DNA of 64,000 nt from Nocardioidaceae bacterium (GTDB lineage Bacteria > Actinomycetota > Actinomycetes > Propionibacteriales > Nocardioidaceae): positions 38,726 through 102,725 of the forward strand of contig JAICXL010000001.1 of the NCBI GenBank assembly GCA_025980475.1, given 5' to 3'. Positions 1 to 8,645 of the stretch are shown in pieces. The translations under genes were made by a program, and so were the position numbers. How positions within the stretch are numbered: position 1 is the stretch's first letter; every line of letters begins with the position of its first letter. A model generated the notes under the pieces. It was not told where the DNA came from. It was given only the letters and a program-made list of their open reading frames with translations, and made no database searches.

Positions 1-753
1 GGCGGTGCGCCACCGTGCCTCCGCGGGCCGCCCCGTCCTGGGGTCGACGAGATGGTGACGGTGCTCACGCCGCTGCGACTGCCACGTACGCCCCTGCGTC
101 GAGGAGGTCGCCAGGCCACCGAAGGCCAGGTCGACGCGAACCGCAGGGCCGCCTCGGCGTTCAGCGACATCGATTCGCCAGCTCTGTGCGGGCGTACCGG
201 CACTGGCCACGTCACCGCCGATCCCCACCAGGGCTGCGCAGCCGAAGCGCTGGTGGATCCGGTGCGCCGCCTCGTCGACCGTCCATGCCTTCGCTGTTGC
301 CCCAAGATCGAGTGCCGCGCCGGCGGGCACGGAGACAAGGCGGAGGTCGGCGTCGAGTCGAATGCCGCTCCATGGCGGTATGTCACCGGCACACGGCAGG
401 TCATCGTCACTGCAACGGCTTGTCCGGACCTGCTCGATGTCACGGTCATAGCCGAGCTTCTCGAGGACGGTTCCCAGCGCAGGGTGCACAACGCCGCCGG
501 TCGTCGCTGCTGCATCAAGGGCGACGGCGACGAGCTCTGCGGTCAGCGACCGCACCGGGACGAGCCGCCCGCCGCCGCGGTTGACCCGCTGAAGGTCGGA
601 GTCGGTTCGAAAGCGACTCACTGCCCCGTCGACCTCGTCCATCAGCGTCCGAACCAGTGCCGCGGCCGCGGTCAGCGCGGCGGGATCCGTCACGGTGACA
701 TCGACGGCGCAGGACCACGCCGTCCACTTCTGCGACGTCGGCGCAGTCCTCAT
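1..753 (-). CDS. apbE: FAD:protein FMN transferase (ApbE family), 3' end cut by the window edge
   Basis: ApbE enzymes covalently attach FMN from FAD to a threonine of exported flavoproteins, outside the membrane. Translating the minus strand from the ATG at 753 gives 251 codons with no stop, running off the window. Family marks visible in order are DEVDGAVSRFRTDSDL near the N-terminus, then ALDLGATAKAWTVDEAA in the middle, GIGGDVASAG, GGLATSST, and HHLVDPRTGRPA near the visible end. There is no signal peptide at this start. The ATG overlaps the stop of the upstream small membrane protein (ATGA), so the two are probably co-translated. An FMN-binding acceptor protein would be expected further left, outside the window. 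The family call is secure; the acceptor is not visible. Confidence 0.87.
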   Translation of the reverse strand, partial: MRTAPTSQKWTAWSCAVDVTVTDPAALTAAAALVRTLMDEVDGAVSRFRTDSDLQRVNRGGGRLVPVRSLTAELVAVALDAAATTGGVVHPALGTVLEKLGYDRDIEQVRTSRCSDDDLPCAGDIPPWSGIRLDADLRLVSVPAGAALDLGATAKAWTVDEAAHRIHQRFGCAALVGIGGDVASAGTPAQSWRIDVAERRGGPAVRVDLAFGGLATSSTQGRTWQSQRREHRHHLVDPRTGRPAEARWRTA

Positions 754-1136
754 GAGCTGTGGCTGTTGCTGTGCGACAGACCCGTGCTGCCGCTGGACAC
801 GCCGGTGCTGTTGCTTGAGCCACCGGTGCTTGACCTACCGGAGCTCGGAGCCGTTGTAGGACTCATTGTCCTGACGGTCGGTCGAGCTGGATGGCGTGGC
901 CGAGGGCGTCGGTGAGTCGAAGTCGGCGCTTGGCGGCGGCGCGCATGCCGCTTTCGGTCGTGGGCCGGCGCGGAGGGCGACGCGCTGTTCGGGCTGCGGT
1001 GGCCGGCGGCGGCGGTCGTTACTGAATGTTGCTCTGCTCCGACAGCGAATGCACCGCCGACGATGACGGCCAGACCGACCGCCGCGGCTTGATAGCCCCG
1101 GACCCGGTCGTGGAGGGTGCTCGACTGAGGAAGCAT
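750..1136 (-). CDS. Small membrane-anchored Ser/Thr-rich protein, reading frame possibly shifted
   Basis: I do not recognise this 128-residue protein. One hydrophobic segment (about residues 18-34) follows a short basic start, and the last 35 residues are Ser/Gly/Thr-rich. Residues about 55-90 are dominated by Arg, His and Pro, which is typical of an out-of-frame reading. In the same stretch another minus-strand frame reads SADFDSPTPSATPSSSTDRQ and continues to NESYNGSELR; it has much higher third-position GC and ends near 840. Two compensating frameshifts, near 980 and near 840, would restore a uniform low-complexity linker. The stop overlaps the apbE start, so it probably belongs to the same extracytoplasmic flavoprotein operon. 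An extracellular tail tethered by one helix is an inference. Confidence 0.5.
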   Translation of the reverse strand: MLPQSSTLHDRVRGYQAAAVGLAVIVGGAFAVGAEQHSVTTAAAGHRSPNSASPSAPAHDRKRHARRRQAPTSTHRRPRPRHPARPTVRTMSPTTAPSSGRSSTGGSSNSTGVSSGSTGLSHSNSHSS

Positions 1137-1182
1137 GCCTCCACCATGCGTGAGAGAGCGTCAGGGGCGCCGCAGGCCAACG

Positions 1183-2580
1183 TCAAATCTGTCTCAAGCG
1201 TTCCGGAGTGTGTCCTGTGTCGACGGCGTTGAGCACGAGGCGCGGTCCGGTGCGGCCACCCGCACGGATGAGTTCCAGCCGTCCACCGGTGCTCCGTGCC
1301 AGGGACTGAGCGATGTCCAGGCCCAAGCCGCTGGACCCACGGTCGCTACGCCCCCGCTCCAACGCAGCCTCCGTGAACCCACCCCCTTCGTCTAGAACAT
1401 CGATCGTCACCTCGCCACCACGACGCCCGAGAGCGACTTCACAACCGACGCCCTCCTCGGTGTGCGCGAAGACGTTCTCCAGCAGCGCGTCCAGCGCCAC
1501 GGCCAAGTCCTCCTCCGACGCGCGGACGAACGCCTCGCCGCCGGGCAGGCGCTCCCGGATCGAGCGGTGCTGGTCCTCAGCGAGCGGAGCCCAGAACGCG
1601 ACCCTTTCCCGGACCACCGCCACCGCGTCACAACGAGGGTGGGCGCCCTCGCGCTGCGGCATCCGCGCGGCGCGGATCACCATGGTCAACGTCCGCTCCA
1701 GCAGCGCGATCTGCTGCTCGAGCTCATCGCGACGACCGTCCGCCGGCAGAGCCTCCACGCTCAGTCGCACTGCGGTGAGAGGGGTCCGCAGACGGTGCGA
1801 CAGGTCGGCGACCTCCTCCCGCTCCCGGGCCAACAACTCATCGAGACGGTCAGCCAGCGCATTGATCTCTTGAGCAACGCGTGCCACCTCCACCGGACCC
1901 TGCTCCGGGGCACGAGCGTCGTTCTCGCCGTTGCTCAAGCGCATCGCCGTCTCGGCGGTCAAGGCGAGTGGGCGAACCAGACGGCGCGCGCTCAACTCAG
2001 CCGCCACCCCTGCGACCAGCAGTAGCGCCAACGCCACACCGGTCACCAGCAGGTACTCCTCGTGCAGCCGATCCGCAACGATCGCGACCGGCGTCACGGC
2101 GTAGACCCGCGTCGCCCCTCGACGGGCGGTGACGAGGACCTCCACTGCCGAGCCGAGCCGAGAGGGGATCTGGCGTGGCATCGAGACCCGTCCCAGGTTG
2201 TCCTTGTCGTGATCACCACCAGCAGCTGGCTGCCGGGGTGGGTTGGTGAAGAGTCCCCGGTCATTCCGAGTCGAGCCCTGGAGGGGCGGCTGCGTAGCAC
2301 CGAGGACGGCGCCACTGGGCGTCACCACCGTGACGTGGACATCGCCGCGCGCGTTGATCCTGGCGACGTAGGCGGCCAGGACCGTGGCGTCGTACCGGTC
2401 GGTGCTGACGAAGACGGCTGTGGCCTCGGCGGCGGATTCCGCCTGACGTTCCGCCTCGCCACGCGCCTGTGCCCGCAGCATCACCACCAGGGGCACGCCG
2501 GCAAGAACGATGACCAACGCGGCGATGCCCGTGGCAAGCAGCAGGAAGCGAGTCCGCAAGCTGGTTGTCGGCCACCTCAT
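1183..2580 (-). CDS. Two-component sensor histidine kinase
   Basis: Membrane sensor kinase of 465 residues that should phosphorylate the response regulator encoded just upstream. TM1 spans about residues 11-34 and TM2 about 176-196, enclosing a sensor domain of about 140 residues. A HAMP linker follows, then the H-box SHRLRTP with the phospho-acceptor His262. The ATPase domain carries an N-box (LLENVFAH), a G1 box (DEGGGF) and a G2 box (SSGLGLDIA). The ATG at 2580 was chosen because it overlaps the TGA of the response regulator (ATGA) and precedes a normal signal-anchor; the open frame extends 56 codons further upstream but that part is Arg-rich and lies inside the regulator gene. Signal sensed unknown. 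Confidence 0.9.
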   Translation of the reverse strand: MRWPTTSLRTRFLLLATGIAALVIVLAGVPLVVMLRAQARGEAERQAESAAEATAVFVSTDRYDATVLAAYVARINARGDVHVTVVTPSGAVLGATQPPLQGSTRNDRGLFTNPPRQPAAGGDHDKDNLGRVSMPRQIPSRLGSAVEVLVTARRGATRVYAVTPVAIVADRLHEEYLLVTGVALALLLVAGVAAELSARRLVRPLALTAETAMRLSNGENDARAPEQGPVEVARVAQEINALADRLDELLAREREEVADLSHRLRTPLTAVRLSVEALPADGRRDELEQQIALLERTLTMVIRAARMPQREGAHPRCDAVAVVRERVAFWAPLAEDQHRSIRERLPGGEAFVRASEEDLAVALDALLENVFAHTEEGVGCEVALGRRGGEVTIDVLDEGGGFTEAALERGRSDRGSSGLGLDIAQSLARSTGGRLELIRAGGRTGPRLVLNAVDTGHTPERLRQI

Positions 2581-3287
2581 GGCGCGTCGCCGGCGGCTCC
2601 GGCCGCGTCCGGATCCACCAGCTTCACGCCGACACCACGGACGCTGATCAGGTACCGGGGATCGGCGGCGGTCTCTCCGAGTTTGCGTCGCAGCCACGAC
2701 AGGTGCACGTCGACGGTGCGATCGGCGCCACCCCACGGAAGCTGCCACACCTCACTGAGTAGACGCTGTCGAGACACCACCTCGCCGGGACGGAGCATCA
2801 GCGTGTGCAGCAGGTCGAACTCCTTGCGCGTCAACGTGATCTCGTCGGTCCCGAGGTGCGCCGTCCGGCCGATGGGATCCAGCCGCAACTGTCCGACGAC
2901 CACGGTGGCGTCCTCGGGCTCCGCTGCCTGGGTGCGGCGAAGGACGGCACGAATACGAGCATCGAGCTGGGCAACCGAGAAAGGCTTGACCAGATAGTCG
3001 TCCGCGCCAGCGTCGAGGATGCGCACCACCTCTCGTTCGTCGTCGCGGGCAGTGGCCACGATGACCGGTGCAGAGTTGAGGACCCGACTCATGGACAGCA
3101 CATTTGCCCCGTCGATGTCCGGGAGACCGAGATCCAGAACGATCACCTCCGGCCGGTGCGCCGACAGCGACGTGATCGCCTCCGCGCCCGTTGCGACCGC
3201 CGCAACGACATGTCCGTGCTCGGCGAGCCCCCGGATCAGCGCCGACCGAATCCCGCTGTCGTCCTCGACCAGGAGCACGTCCGCCAC
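2577..3287 (-). CDS. OmpR-family response regulator
   Basis: DNA-binding response regulator of 236 residues, partner of the histidine kinase that overlaps its 3' end by 4 nt. The receiver domain shows the acidic pocket E8-D9-D10, the phospho-acceptor D52 in VLDLGLPD and the conserved K101 in YLVKPF. The C-terminal winged helix has the usual features (EITLTRKEFDLL, then a VDVHLSWLRRKLGE recognition helix and the YLISVRGVGVKL wing). Reading order is regulator, kinase, small membrane protein, apbE, so this pair may control the flavoprotein locus. That regulatory link is inferred from position only. Confidence 0.92.
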   Translation of the reverse strand: MADVLLVEDDSGIRSALIRGLAEHGHVVAAVATGAEAITSLSAHRPEVIVLDLGLPDIDGANVLSMSRVLNSAPVIVATARDDEREVVRILDAGADDYLVKPFSVAQLDARIRAVLRRTQAAEPEDATVVVGQLRLDPIGRTAHLGTDEITLTRKEFDLLHTLMLRPGEVVSRQRLLSEVWQLPWGGADRTVDVHLSWLRRKLGETAADPRYLISVRGVGVKLVDPDAAGAAGDAP

Positions 3288-3411
3288 AAGGTCAATCTAA
3301 TCGGGCGGCAGGCAACTTCAGCGGTAGGCGACCTCGAACGCTTGGCGGCGTGCACCGCGGGCGGCTGCCTCGCGAATGACCTTGCTCTCTGCGCGCACGG
3401 CGGTCTTGTCT

Positions 3412-4368
3412 TCAGGGCCGCCAGATATCCGATATGGGCGCACGGTGGTGGGCGGCGCCGATGGGCGACAGCTGGTAGACGGCCTCGACCGTCCGGAGGA
3501 GGCGGTAGTGGTCCACCGCCTCGGGATAGGCCGCGGGCCGGACGTGGGCGCCGTAGACCAGCATCGCGATCCTGTTGCGAGGGCGGTCGTCGTTCTCGTC
3601 CCATGTCACGACGAGAAGGCTGTCGTGTTTCTGGGCCCACCGGGCGTACGCCGCGAAGTGCGCGTGCAACCAGTTGTCTGCCTGGGCCACGGTGCCGTCA
3701 TGCATGTCGTGGATGAGATCGGGAGCCACGAACGCGACCGTCGGCAGCCGGCGAGGACTCGTCGGCCAGTCGGACAAGGGCTGGTTGATCCGTGCCGGTA
3801 GCGCCGGGAAGTCGGTCCAGGGTGCGTGCCTGCGCGCGTACGAACCTACGCTGCATCCCAGGTACCCGACGTGAGGCAGGCCCTCGGAGTAGCCGACGAA
3901 CGTTCGGCCCGAGCGCAACAGCTGAGCCGCCAGGTTGGGACCGCCGAACTCTTTCGGGCAGGCGTCCGACGTCATCCCGTGCGTGGAGCCCGAGAACAGC
4001 GCGAGGTAGTTCGGCTCGCTGGGGTGAGCGACGCCGTAGGCCTGGGTGAAGGTGGCGCCGCCCCGGCTCAGTGCGTTGATGTAGGGCGCGCTGCGGTTCC
4101 CGATGATCTGTGACCGACCATGGTTCTCCTCCACCACCACCACGATGTGGCGGAACTGGGGCAGAAGCGGTGTCGCGTTGTGATGCCTCACCGCCTGTGC
4201 AGCGAGTTCGCTCCGCACCGAGGCCGGCTCCGCCGGTCCACCACCGCCCGAGCAACCGCTCGCGGCGAAGGCGATGACGGCCAGGAGGAGCAGCGCTCCT
4301 CCGGCAGCCCGCGAACCAGTCCGACCCCAGCGCACAAGTTTCGGGGCTCCTCGGTACACGACTTGCAT
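3412..4368 (-). CDS. Phosphoesterase-family (acid phosphatase-like) lipoprotein
   Basis: Exported phosphoesterase of the PF04185 type (AcpA and phospholipase C relatives), 318 residues. The N-terminus has a basic segment, a hydrophobic core from about 22 to 36 and a lipobox ending at Cys39 (FAASGCSG), so the mature protein should be a lipoprotein. Family marks are VVVEENHGRS near residue 80, YGVAHPSEPNY, and VVTWDENDD in the C-terminal third. The substrate cannot be read from sequence. The C-terminal 80 residues are strikingly similar to a truncated second copy at 9379-9640 on the same strand, so this gene and that remnant form direct repeats around the arsenic block. The 124-nt gap to the response regulator shows nothing notable. 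Confidence 0.82.
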   Translation of the reverse strand: MQVVYRGAPKLVRWGRTGSRAAGGALLLLAVIAFAASGCSGGGGPAEPASVRSELAAQAVRHHNATPLLPQFRHIVVVVEENHGRSQIIGNRSAPYINALSRGGATFTQAYGVAHPSEPNYLALFSGSTHGMTSDACPKEFGGPNLAAQLLRSGRTFVGYSEGLPHVGYLGCSVGSYARRHAPWTDFPALPARINQPLSDWPTSPRRLPTVAFVAPDLIHDMHDGTVAQADNWLHAHFAAYARWAQKHDSLLVVTWDENDDRPRNRIAMLVYGAHVRPAAYPEAVDHYRLLRTVEAVYQLSPIGAAHHRAPISDIWRP

Positions 4369-4436
4369 CGTGCCCCGACGCGCCCCCCTCCAACCCAGCC
4401 GAATGGGTCACGGATCGTCCCGCCACCCATGCCCAC

Positions 4437-5543
4437 CTAGTCGACGTAGAGGTGGCCGTCGGACACCGCGACGTGGATTGGCGGTAGGGGTGACGGGGGC
4501 GGGCCGCCCAGAACGGCCCCCGTGCGAGCGCTGAAGACACCTCCGTGGCAGGGACAGACGAACTCCTTGTTGCTCGCCTGGTACTGGACGATGCAGCCGG
4601 CGTGCGTACAGACGGCGCTGAACGCGGCGAACTTCCCCGCTGACAAGCACACAAGCCAGCCCGGGTTGCCCGTCGCGGGGTCCTTGAACTCGGCGGCCTG
4701 GCCGACCGGAACGGCGCTCACCGGCCCGACGTTGGTCCCCGACGGGCGCCGCTGGGGCGCCGACGACTGGGTGGGGTCGGTCGAGGGCCGGGCGGAGGGT
4801 CGGGTCGCCTGGCGGGAGCGGTTCGGTGTGAGTTGCTTCCTCGCCGCTGTCGACGCCGTGCCCCCGGCGAGCCTTCCGACGAAGGCGGTCAAGCCGGCGA
4901 CGAGCAACGTCGCGGCGCCCGCCGTCACGATCGCCCGCCTTTCGCGCGTACCGGCCAGCTCCTGTTGAGTTGTGCCGCCTCGCCCGTGGGTCGGGGCGGC
5001 GCTCCTTGCCCGTTCAGCAATCCATCCGTCGAGCGAGAGCACACCGGCCGCCCCGGCGGCCACGAAGGGCGTCCAGGCGAAGAGGAAGACGATGTCCGCG
5101 CCGTAGTAGTACGGCGACGCGTTCCAACTCACGGTCAGGAAGAACGTGAGCGCGAGCAGGGCGCCCCCGACGGCGGCAAGCCGCGCTCGCAGACCGAGCA
5201 GGGTGCCGACGCCGACAGCCAGCTCGGCAAGGGAGATCAGGATGCCGGTCAGAGAACCCACATGCAGGCTCAACCTGACCAACGGTCCGATCGGGCTCTG
5301 ACCGGCCAACAGAGCCATCTGGTGCTGGACCGAGGCTGGCGAACTGGCGTTGAGGAAGTCGGGGTTGGCCAGCTTCTGAAGACCCGCGAAGGCGAACGTG
5401 ACCCCGAGGAACGCTCGCAACGGCAAGAGCACCCATCCCGCCTGCCGATAGCGCTGGGTCTCCCACTCCGGCCCCCGCACCCCCAGCACGAACCTCATCG
5501 GTCGGTCCGGGCTTCGGCGGCATGAAGGCTGTCTCTCTGTCAC
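4437..5543 (-). CDS. DoxX-like membrane domain fused to a Rieske [2Fe-2S] domain
   Basis: A 368-residue fusion. Residues about 35-175 resemble the DoxX/DoxD four-helix membrane family (FAFAGLQKLANPDF, four hydrophobic segments, SWNASPYYYG). Then come one more hydrophobic segment (about 200-220), a Ser/Pro/Arg/Thr-rich linker, and a C-terminal Rieske domain with the cluster ligands in CTHAGC and CPCHGG, which fits C-x-H...C-x2-H. By family this is an electron-transfer protein, with the Rieske domain probably on the outer face and the DoxX part in the quinone-containing membrane. The first GTG is used; Met16 at 5498 is an equally good start. It lies next to a broken heme O synthase, so a respiratory role is plausible. 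The fusion partner arrangement is noteworthy. Confidence 0.8.
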   Translation of the reverse strand: MTERQPSCRRSPDRPMRFVLGVRGPEWETQRYRQAGWVLLPLRAFLGVTFAFAGLQKLANPDFLNASSPASVQHQMALLAGQSPIGPLVRLSLHVGSLTGILISLAELAVGVGTLLGLRARLAAVGGALLALTFFLTVSWNASPYYYGADIVFLFAWTPFVAAGAAGVLSLDGWIAERARSAAPTHGRGGTTQQELAGTRERRAIVTAGAATLLVAGLTAFVGRLAGGTASTAARKQLTPNRSRQATRPSARPSTDPTQSSAPQRRPSGTNVGPVSAVPVGQAAEFKDPATGNPGWLVCLSAGKFAAFSAVCTHAGCIVQYQASNKEFVCPCHGGVFSARTGAVLGGPPPSPLPPIHVAVSDGHLYVD

Positions 5544-5716
5544 ACGCCATAGTCAGCCACCGTCTCCTAAGAAGCCGTTAAGCACACGTAAGGACCAGAG
5601 CCGGGTTCACCTCTCGCAGCGGTTCTCGGCGAAGCAGTGCTACCCGAGGACCGCCTGTTGACGGCGCCCGGGCGCTACCGCTGCCTGCGCCTTACCTACT
5701 GTCTCCCACAAGTCGC

Positions 5717-6613
5717 TCAGGGGACGAACGGCACCAGCGCGACCGTTACGAAGAGCAGCATAAAATGCAAGGTCGGAGAAGTGGAAGGTGCGCATGGCGC
5801 GCTTCTGCACGAGCGAATCCGGCTCGCCGGCGAGAGCGCGCCGGTGCAGCGTCAGCGACTCCAACACGAAGGCCACACCGAGGCCGAGAGCTGCGACGGG
5901 ATACGTGTAGCGCCCGCTACCGGCCAGAGCGCCAGTGAAACTCCGACTGTGGCGACGGAGTACCCGACCATCTGTCGGGTGACCTCCGTGAGCGGAGCGA
6001 CCACCGGGAGCATGGGCACCCCAGCAGCGGCGTAGTCGTTGCGGTAGCGGATGGCAAGAGCCCAGAAGTGGGGCGGTGTCCAGAAGAACACGACCAAGAA
6101 CAGCACCACCGGGGCGACGTTGGGTTCGCCGCGGACTGCGACCCATCGGATCAGGGTCGGGAAACACCCGGCAGCACCGCCCCACACGATGTTCTGAGAC
6201 GTTCGTGGCTTGAGCCACATCGTGTAGACGATTACGTAGAACACGTTGGCAGACAACGCGAGCAGAGCCGAGAGCCAGTTCACCAGAAGGCGCAGTCCCA
6301 CGGTCGAGATCAGGCCCAAGACCAGTCCGAAGGCCAGGGCCGCGGAGCGTGAGACGACGTCGCGTGCAAGTGGACGTCGGCTCGTACGTCGCATTCGGCG
6401 GTCGATGTCGGCGTCCACGACGCAATTCAGGGCATTGGCGCTGCCTGCGGACAAAGTGCCGCCGACGAGCGTAGCCACGGTCAGGCCGACGGGTGGCACG
6501 CCTCCGCTGGCGAGGAACATCACGGGCAATGTGGTGAGCAGGAGCAGCTCGATGATCCGGGGCCGGGTCCGCCAGCGTCCCGCGGCCGGCCTTCGGGTCC
6601 ACCCGTAGAGCAC
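5717..6613 (-). pseudogene. ctaB: Heme O synthase (protoheme IX farnesyltransferase), broken by two frameshifts
   Basis: CtaB/CyoE transfers a farnesyl group to heme B to make heme O for cytochrome oxidase. The first 230 residues are well preserved: [15 protein letters not shown], the substrate motif [38 protein letters not shown] and [19 protein letters not shown]. Near 5915 the frame breaks: after SLALWPVAG the protein continues in another frame as [20 protein letters not shown] second break near 5763, at a run of four T on the coding strand, is needed to reach the expected hydrophobic end MLLFVTVALVPFVP and a TGA at 5717. The start is a GTG at 6613, 35 nt after arsC. Either a decaying extra copy in the island or assembly errors; two independent breaks favour decay. 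Confidence 0.78.
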
Positions 6614-6648
6614 GGGCCGGGATGCCGTGCGGTGTGCGAGAAGATGGC

Positions 6649-7068
6649 TCAGGTGAGGGTGACCAGGAGCCTTTGAACCCGCGCGTCGATCTCGTCTCGG
6701 ATGAGCCGCACCTCGTCTACCCCCTTTCCGGCGGGGTCGGTGATGGTCCAGTCCTCGTAGCGCTTTCCGGGGTAGATGGGGCAGCTGTCTCCACAACCCA
6801 TCGTGATGACGACATCAGAGATCGCGACGTCGTCGGTAGCCAACTTCTTGGGCACTTCACGCGAGAGGTCGATGCCGAGCTCAGTCATCGCTTGGACGAC
6901 CGCGGGGTTGATCTGGTCAGCGGGTGCTGACCCGGCCGACCGCACGGCAACCCGGTCCTGCGCGTGGTGGCTCAAGAGGGCGGCGGCCATCTGTGAGCGC
7001 CCCGCGTTGTGCACGCAGACGAAGAGAACCGTCGGCTTGCCGGTTGTCTGGTTGGCATCGGCTGTCAT
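6649..7068 (-). CDS. arsC: Arsenate reductase, low-molecular-weight phosphatase fold
   Basis: Reduces arsenate to arsenite in the cytoplasm so that Acr3 can export it. The 139-residue protein opens with the phosphatase loop CVHNAGRS (C18 to R24, CX5R), has further cysteines C92 and C96 in [12 protein letters not shown], and a DPAG loop at 111-114. The thiol partner (thioredoxin or mycothiol) cannot be decided by eye. The ATG at 7068 overlaps the acr3 stop as ATGA, giving the order arsR, acr3, arsC with coupled translation. The longer open frame upstream is antisense-like sequence inside acr3 and was not used. Confidence 0.9.
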   Translation of the reverse strand: MTADANQTTGKPTVLFVCVHNAGRSQMAAALLSHHAQDRVAVRSAGSAPADQINPAVVQAMTELGIDLSREVPKKLATDDVAISDVVITMGCGDSCPIYPGKRYEDWTITDPAGKGVDEVRLIRDEIDARVQRLLVTLT

Positions 7069-8171
7069 GCGCTCTCCTGGTGGGTCTGAGTCGGGTAGAA
7101 GCGTGGGCGCGCCGACAGGGCGACGTAGACCAGGGCAACGAGGGCAGGCACCTCGATGAGCGGGCCGACAACTCCGGCGAGGGCTTGTCCGCTCGTGACG
7201 CCGAAGACACCGATGGCGACGGCGATGGCGAGCTCGAAGTTGTTGCCGGCCGCGGTGAACGCCAGCGTGGTCGTGCGCTCGTACGTCATGCCCAGGCCCT
7301 TGCCCAGTGCGAAGGACCCGCCCCACATGAGCGCGAAGTAGGCCAGAAGCGGCACCGCGATCCGCGCGACATCGAGGGGTCGGTGCGTGATCGTGTCGCC
7401 CTGGAGGGCGAACAGGACCACGATGGTGAACAGCAGCCCGTAGAGCGCGAGCGGACCGATCCGGGGAAGCAAGCGGTCCTCGTACCACGTGCGTCCTTTG
7501 GCCTTCTCGCCGAAAGTTCGAGTGAGGAACCCGGCGAGCAAAGGGATGCCCAAGAAGACGAGGACGGACTTCGCGATGCCCCACACCGAGATGTCCAGAC
7601 CTGTCGTTGTGGACAGCCCGAGCCAGCCGGGCAGGACTTCGAGATAGAAGTAGCCCAGTCCCGCGAAGGCGAGGATCTGGAACACCGAGTTGATCGCAAC
7701 CAGGATCGCTGCCGCTTCGCGGTCCCCGCACGCGAGGTCGTTCCAGATCAGCACCATCGCGATGCACCGAGCAAGTCCGACGATGATCAGTCCGGTCCGG
7801 TACGCCGGGAGATCCGGGAGAAGCAACCAGGCGAGGGTGAACATCACCGCCGGGCCGAGAATCCAGTTGAGGACGATCGAGCTGACGAGGAGTCGCTTGT
7901 CGGCGGTGACATGCCCGAGCTCGTCGTAGCGGACCTTCGCGAGCACCGGATACATCATCACGAGCAGCCCGATGGCGATCGGTAACGACACCGATCCAAC
8001 CTCGACCTTGGACAGGGCGCCGTCCAAGCCGGGGACCAGGCGGCCCAGCAGGAGTCCTGCTCCCATCGCGGCGAGGATCCAGACCGGCAGGAACCGGTCG
8101 AGCCTGGAGAGCCGCTGGTAGACGGCGACCTCCTCGGACGCCTGAGCGGTCTCGTAGACGGTGTCACTCAT
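7065..8171 (-). CDS. acr3: Arsenite efflux permease Acr3
   Basis: Arsenite/proton antiporter of the ACR3 (BART superfamily) type, 368 residues with about ten hydrophobic segments. Recognisable stretches are LPIAIGLLVMMYPVLAKVRY, LNWILGPAVMF, GLARCIAMVLIWNDLACGD (containing the conserved transport cysteine in the fourth helix) and TLAFTAAGNNFELAIAVAI. The ATG at 8171 shares its A with the arsR stop (TGATG), and its own stop overlaps arsC by 4 nt, so arsR-acr3-arsC is one coupled operon. Confidence 0.94.
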   Translation of the reverse strand: MSDTVYETAQASEEVAVYQRLSRLDRFLPVWILAAMGAGLLLGRLVPGLDGALSKVEVGSVSLPIAIGLLVMMYPVLAKVRYDELGHVTADKRLLVSSIVLNWILGPAVMFTLAWLLLPDLPAYRTGLIIVGLARCIAMVLIWNDLACGDREAAAILVAINSVFQILAFAGLGYFYLEVLPGWLGLSTTTGLDISVWGIAKSVLVFLGIPLLAGFLTRTFGEKAKGRTWYEDRLLPRIGPLALYGLLFTIVVLFALQGDTITHRPLDVARIAVPLLAYFALMWGGSFALGKGLGMTYERTTTLAFTAAGNNFELAIAVAIGVFGVTSGQALAGVVGPLIEVPALVALVYVALSARPRFYPTQTHQESA

Positions 8172-8542
8172 CAGCACGCCCCGACTGTGGCGAACAGCGC
8201 GCTCACGGCCTGCAGCGACTCCGCCCTGGCCCGGTAGTAGACCCAGGTGCCGCGCTTGTCGCGATCCAGCAGCCCCGCTTCGTGAAGGACCTTCAGGTGG
8301 TGGCTGATGGTCGGCTGGGACAGGTCGAAGGCCGGGGTCAGGTCGCACACGCACGCCTCGCCGCCTTCGTGGGACAACACGATCGACATCAGCCGCAGCC
8401 GGACGGGGTCGGCGATCGCCTTGAGCAGGGGCGCGACGGCCTCGGCCTGTTCGGCGCTCATCGGCTCACGCGAGAGCGGGGTGCAGCACGCGAGTGCGTC
8501 GCTGGGGTTGAGGACTCGAAGCTCAGCCGAAGATCTAGACAC
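8171..8542 (-). CDS. arsR: ArsR-family arsenite-responsive repressor
   Basis: Winged-helix repressor that should release DNA on binding arsenite. From a GTG at 8542 it is 123 residues; the helix-turn-helix reads DLSQPTISHHLKVLHEAGLL. It has two cysteine clusters, ACC at residues 18-20 and ACVCD in the DNA-binding domain, which are candidates for the As(III) site. A longer start at 8587 (ATG) is possible, but that start lies in the putative operator. It is the first gene of the arsR-acr3-arsC operon and is divergent from arsI, so one operator can serve both. Confidence 0.9.
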   Translation of the reverse strand: MSRSSAELRVLNPSDALACCTPLSREPMSAEQAEAVAPLLKAIADPVRLRLMSIVLSHEGGEACVCDLTPAFDLSQPTISHHLKVLHEAGLLDRDKRGTWVYYRARAESLQAVSALFATVGAC

Positions 8543-8560
8543 GTATCTATGTTGACAGTC

Positions 8561-8591
8561 ATCTATGCGCGTGGCAACCTTACGCATAGAT
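8561..8591. promoter_or_regulatory. Putative ArsR operator between arsR and arsI
   Basis: A 9-bp perfect inverted repeat, ATCTATGCG at 8561-8569 and CGCATAGAT at 8583-8591, separated by 13 nt. An extra ATCTAT half-like site lies at 8545-8550, and TAGATAGACATCGATA continues on the right. The segment is clearly AT-richer than its surroundings and sits in the 103-nt divergent spacer. ArsR binding is inferred from position and symmetry. Confidence 0.6.
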
Positions 8592-8645
8592 AGACATCGA
8601 TATCTCGAACGCGCGAGCCACCAGGCTCGCCGGAAGGAAGCGCTC

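Noticed and set aside
52..915. Plus-strand open frame of 287 codons at the left edge
   Set aside because: It is antisense to apbE, whose minus-strand translation carries clear family motifs; the plus-strand product shows none.
6649..7767. ArsC with a 230-residue N-terminal extension
   Set aside because: The extension is out-of-frame acr3 sequence; the ATG at 7068 gives a normal ArsC and an ATGA overlap.
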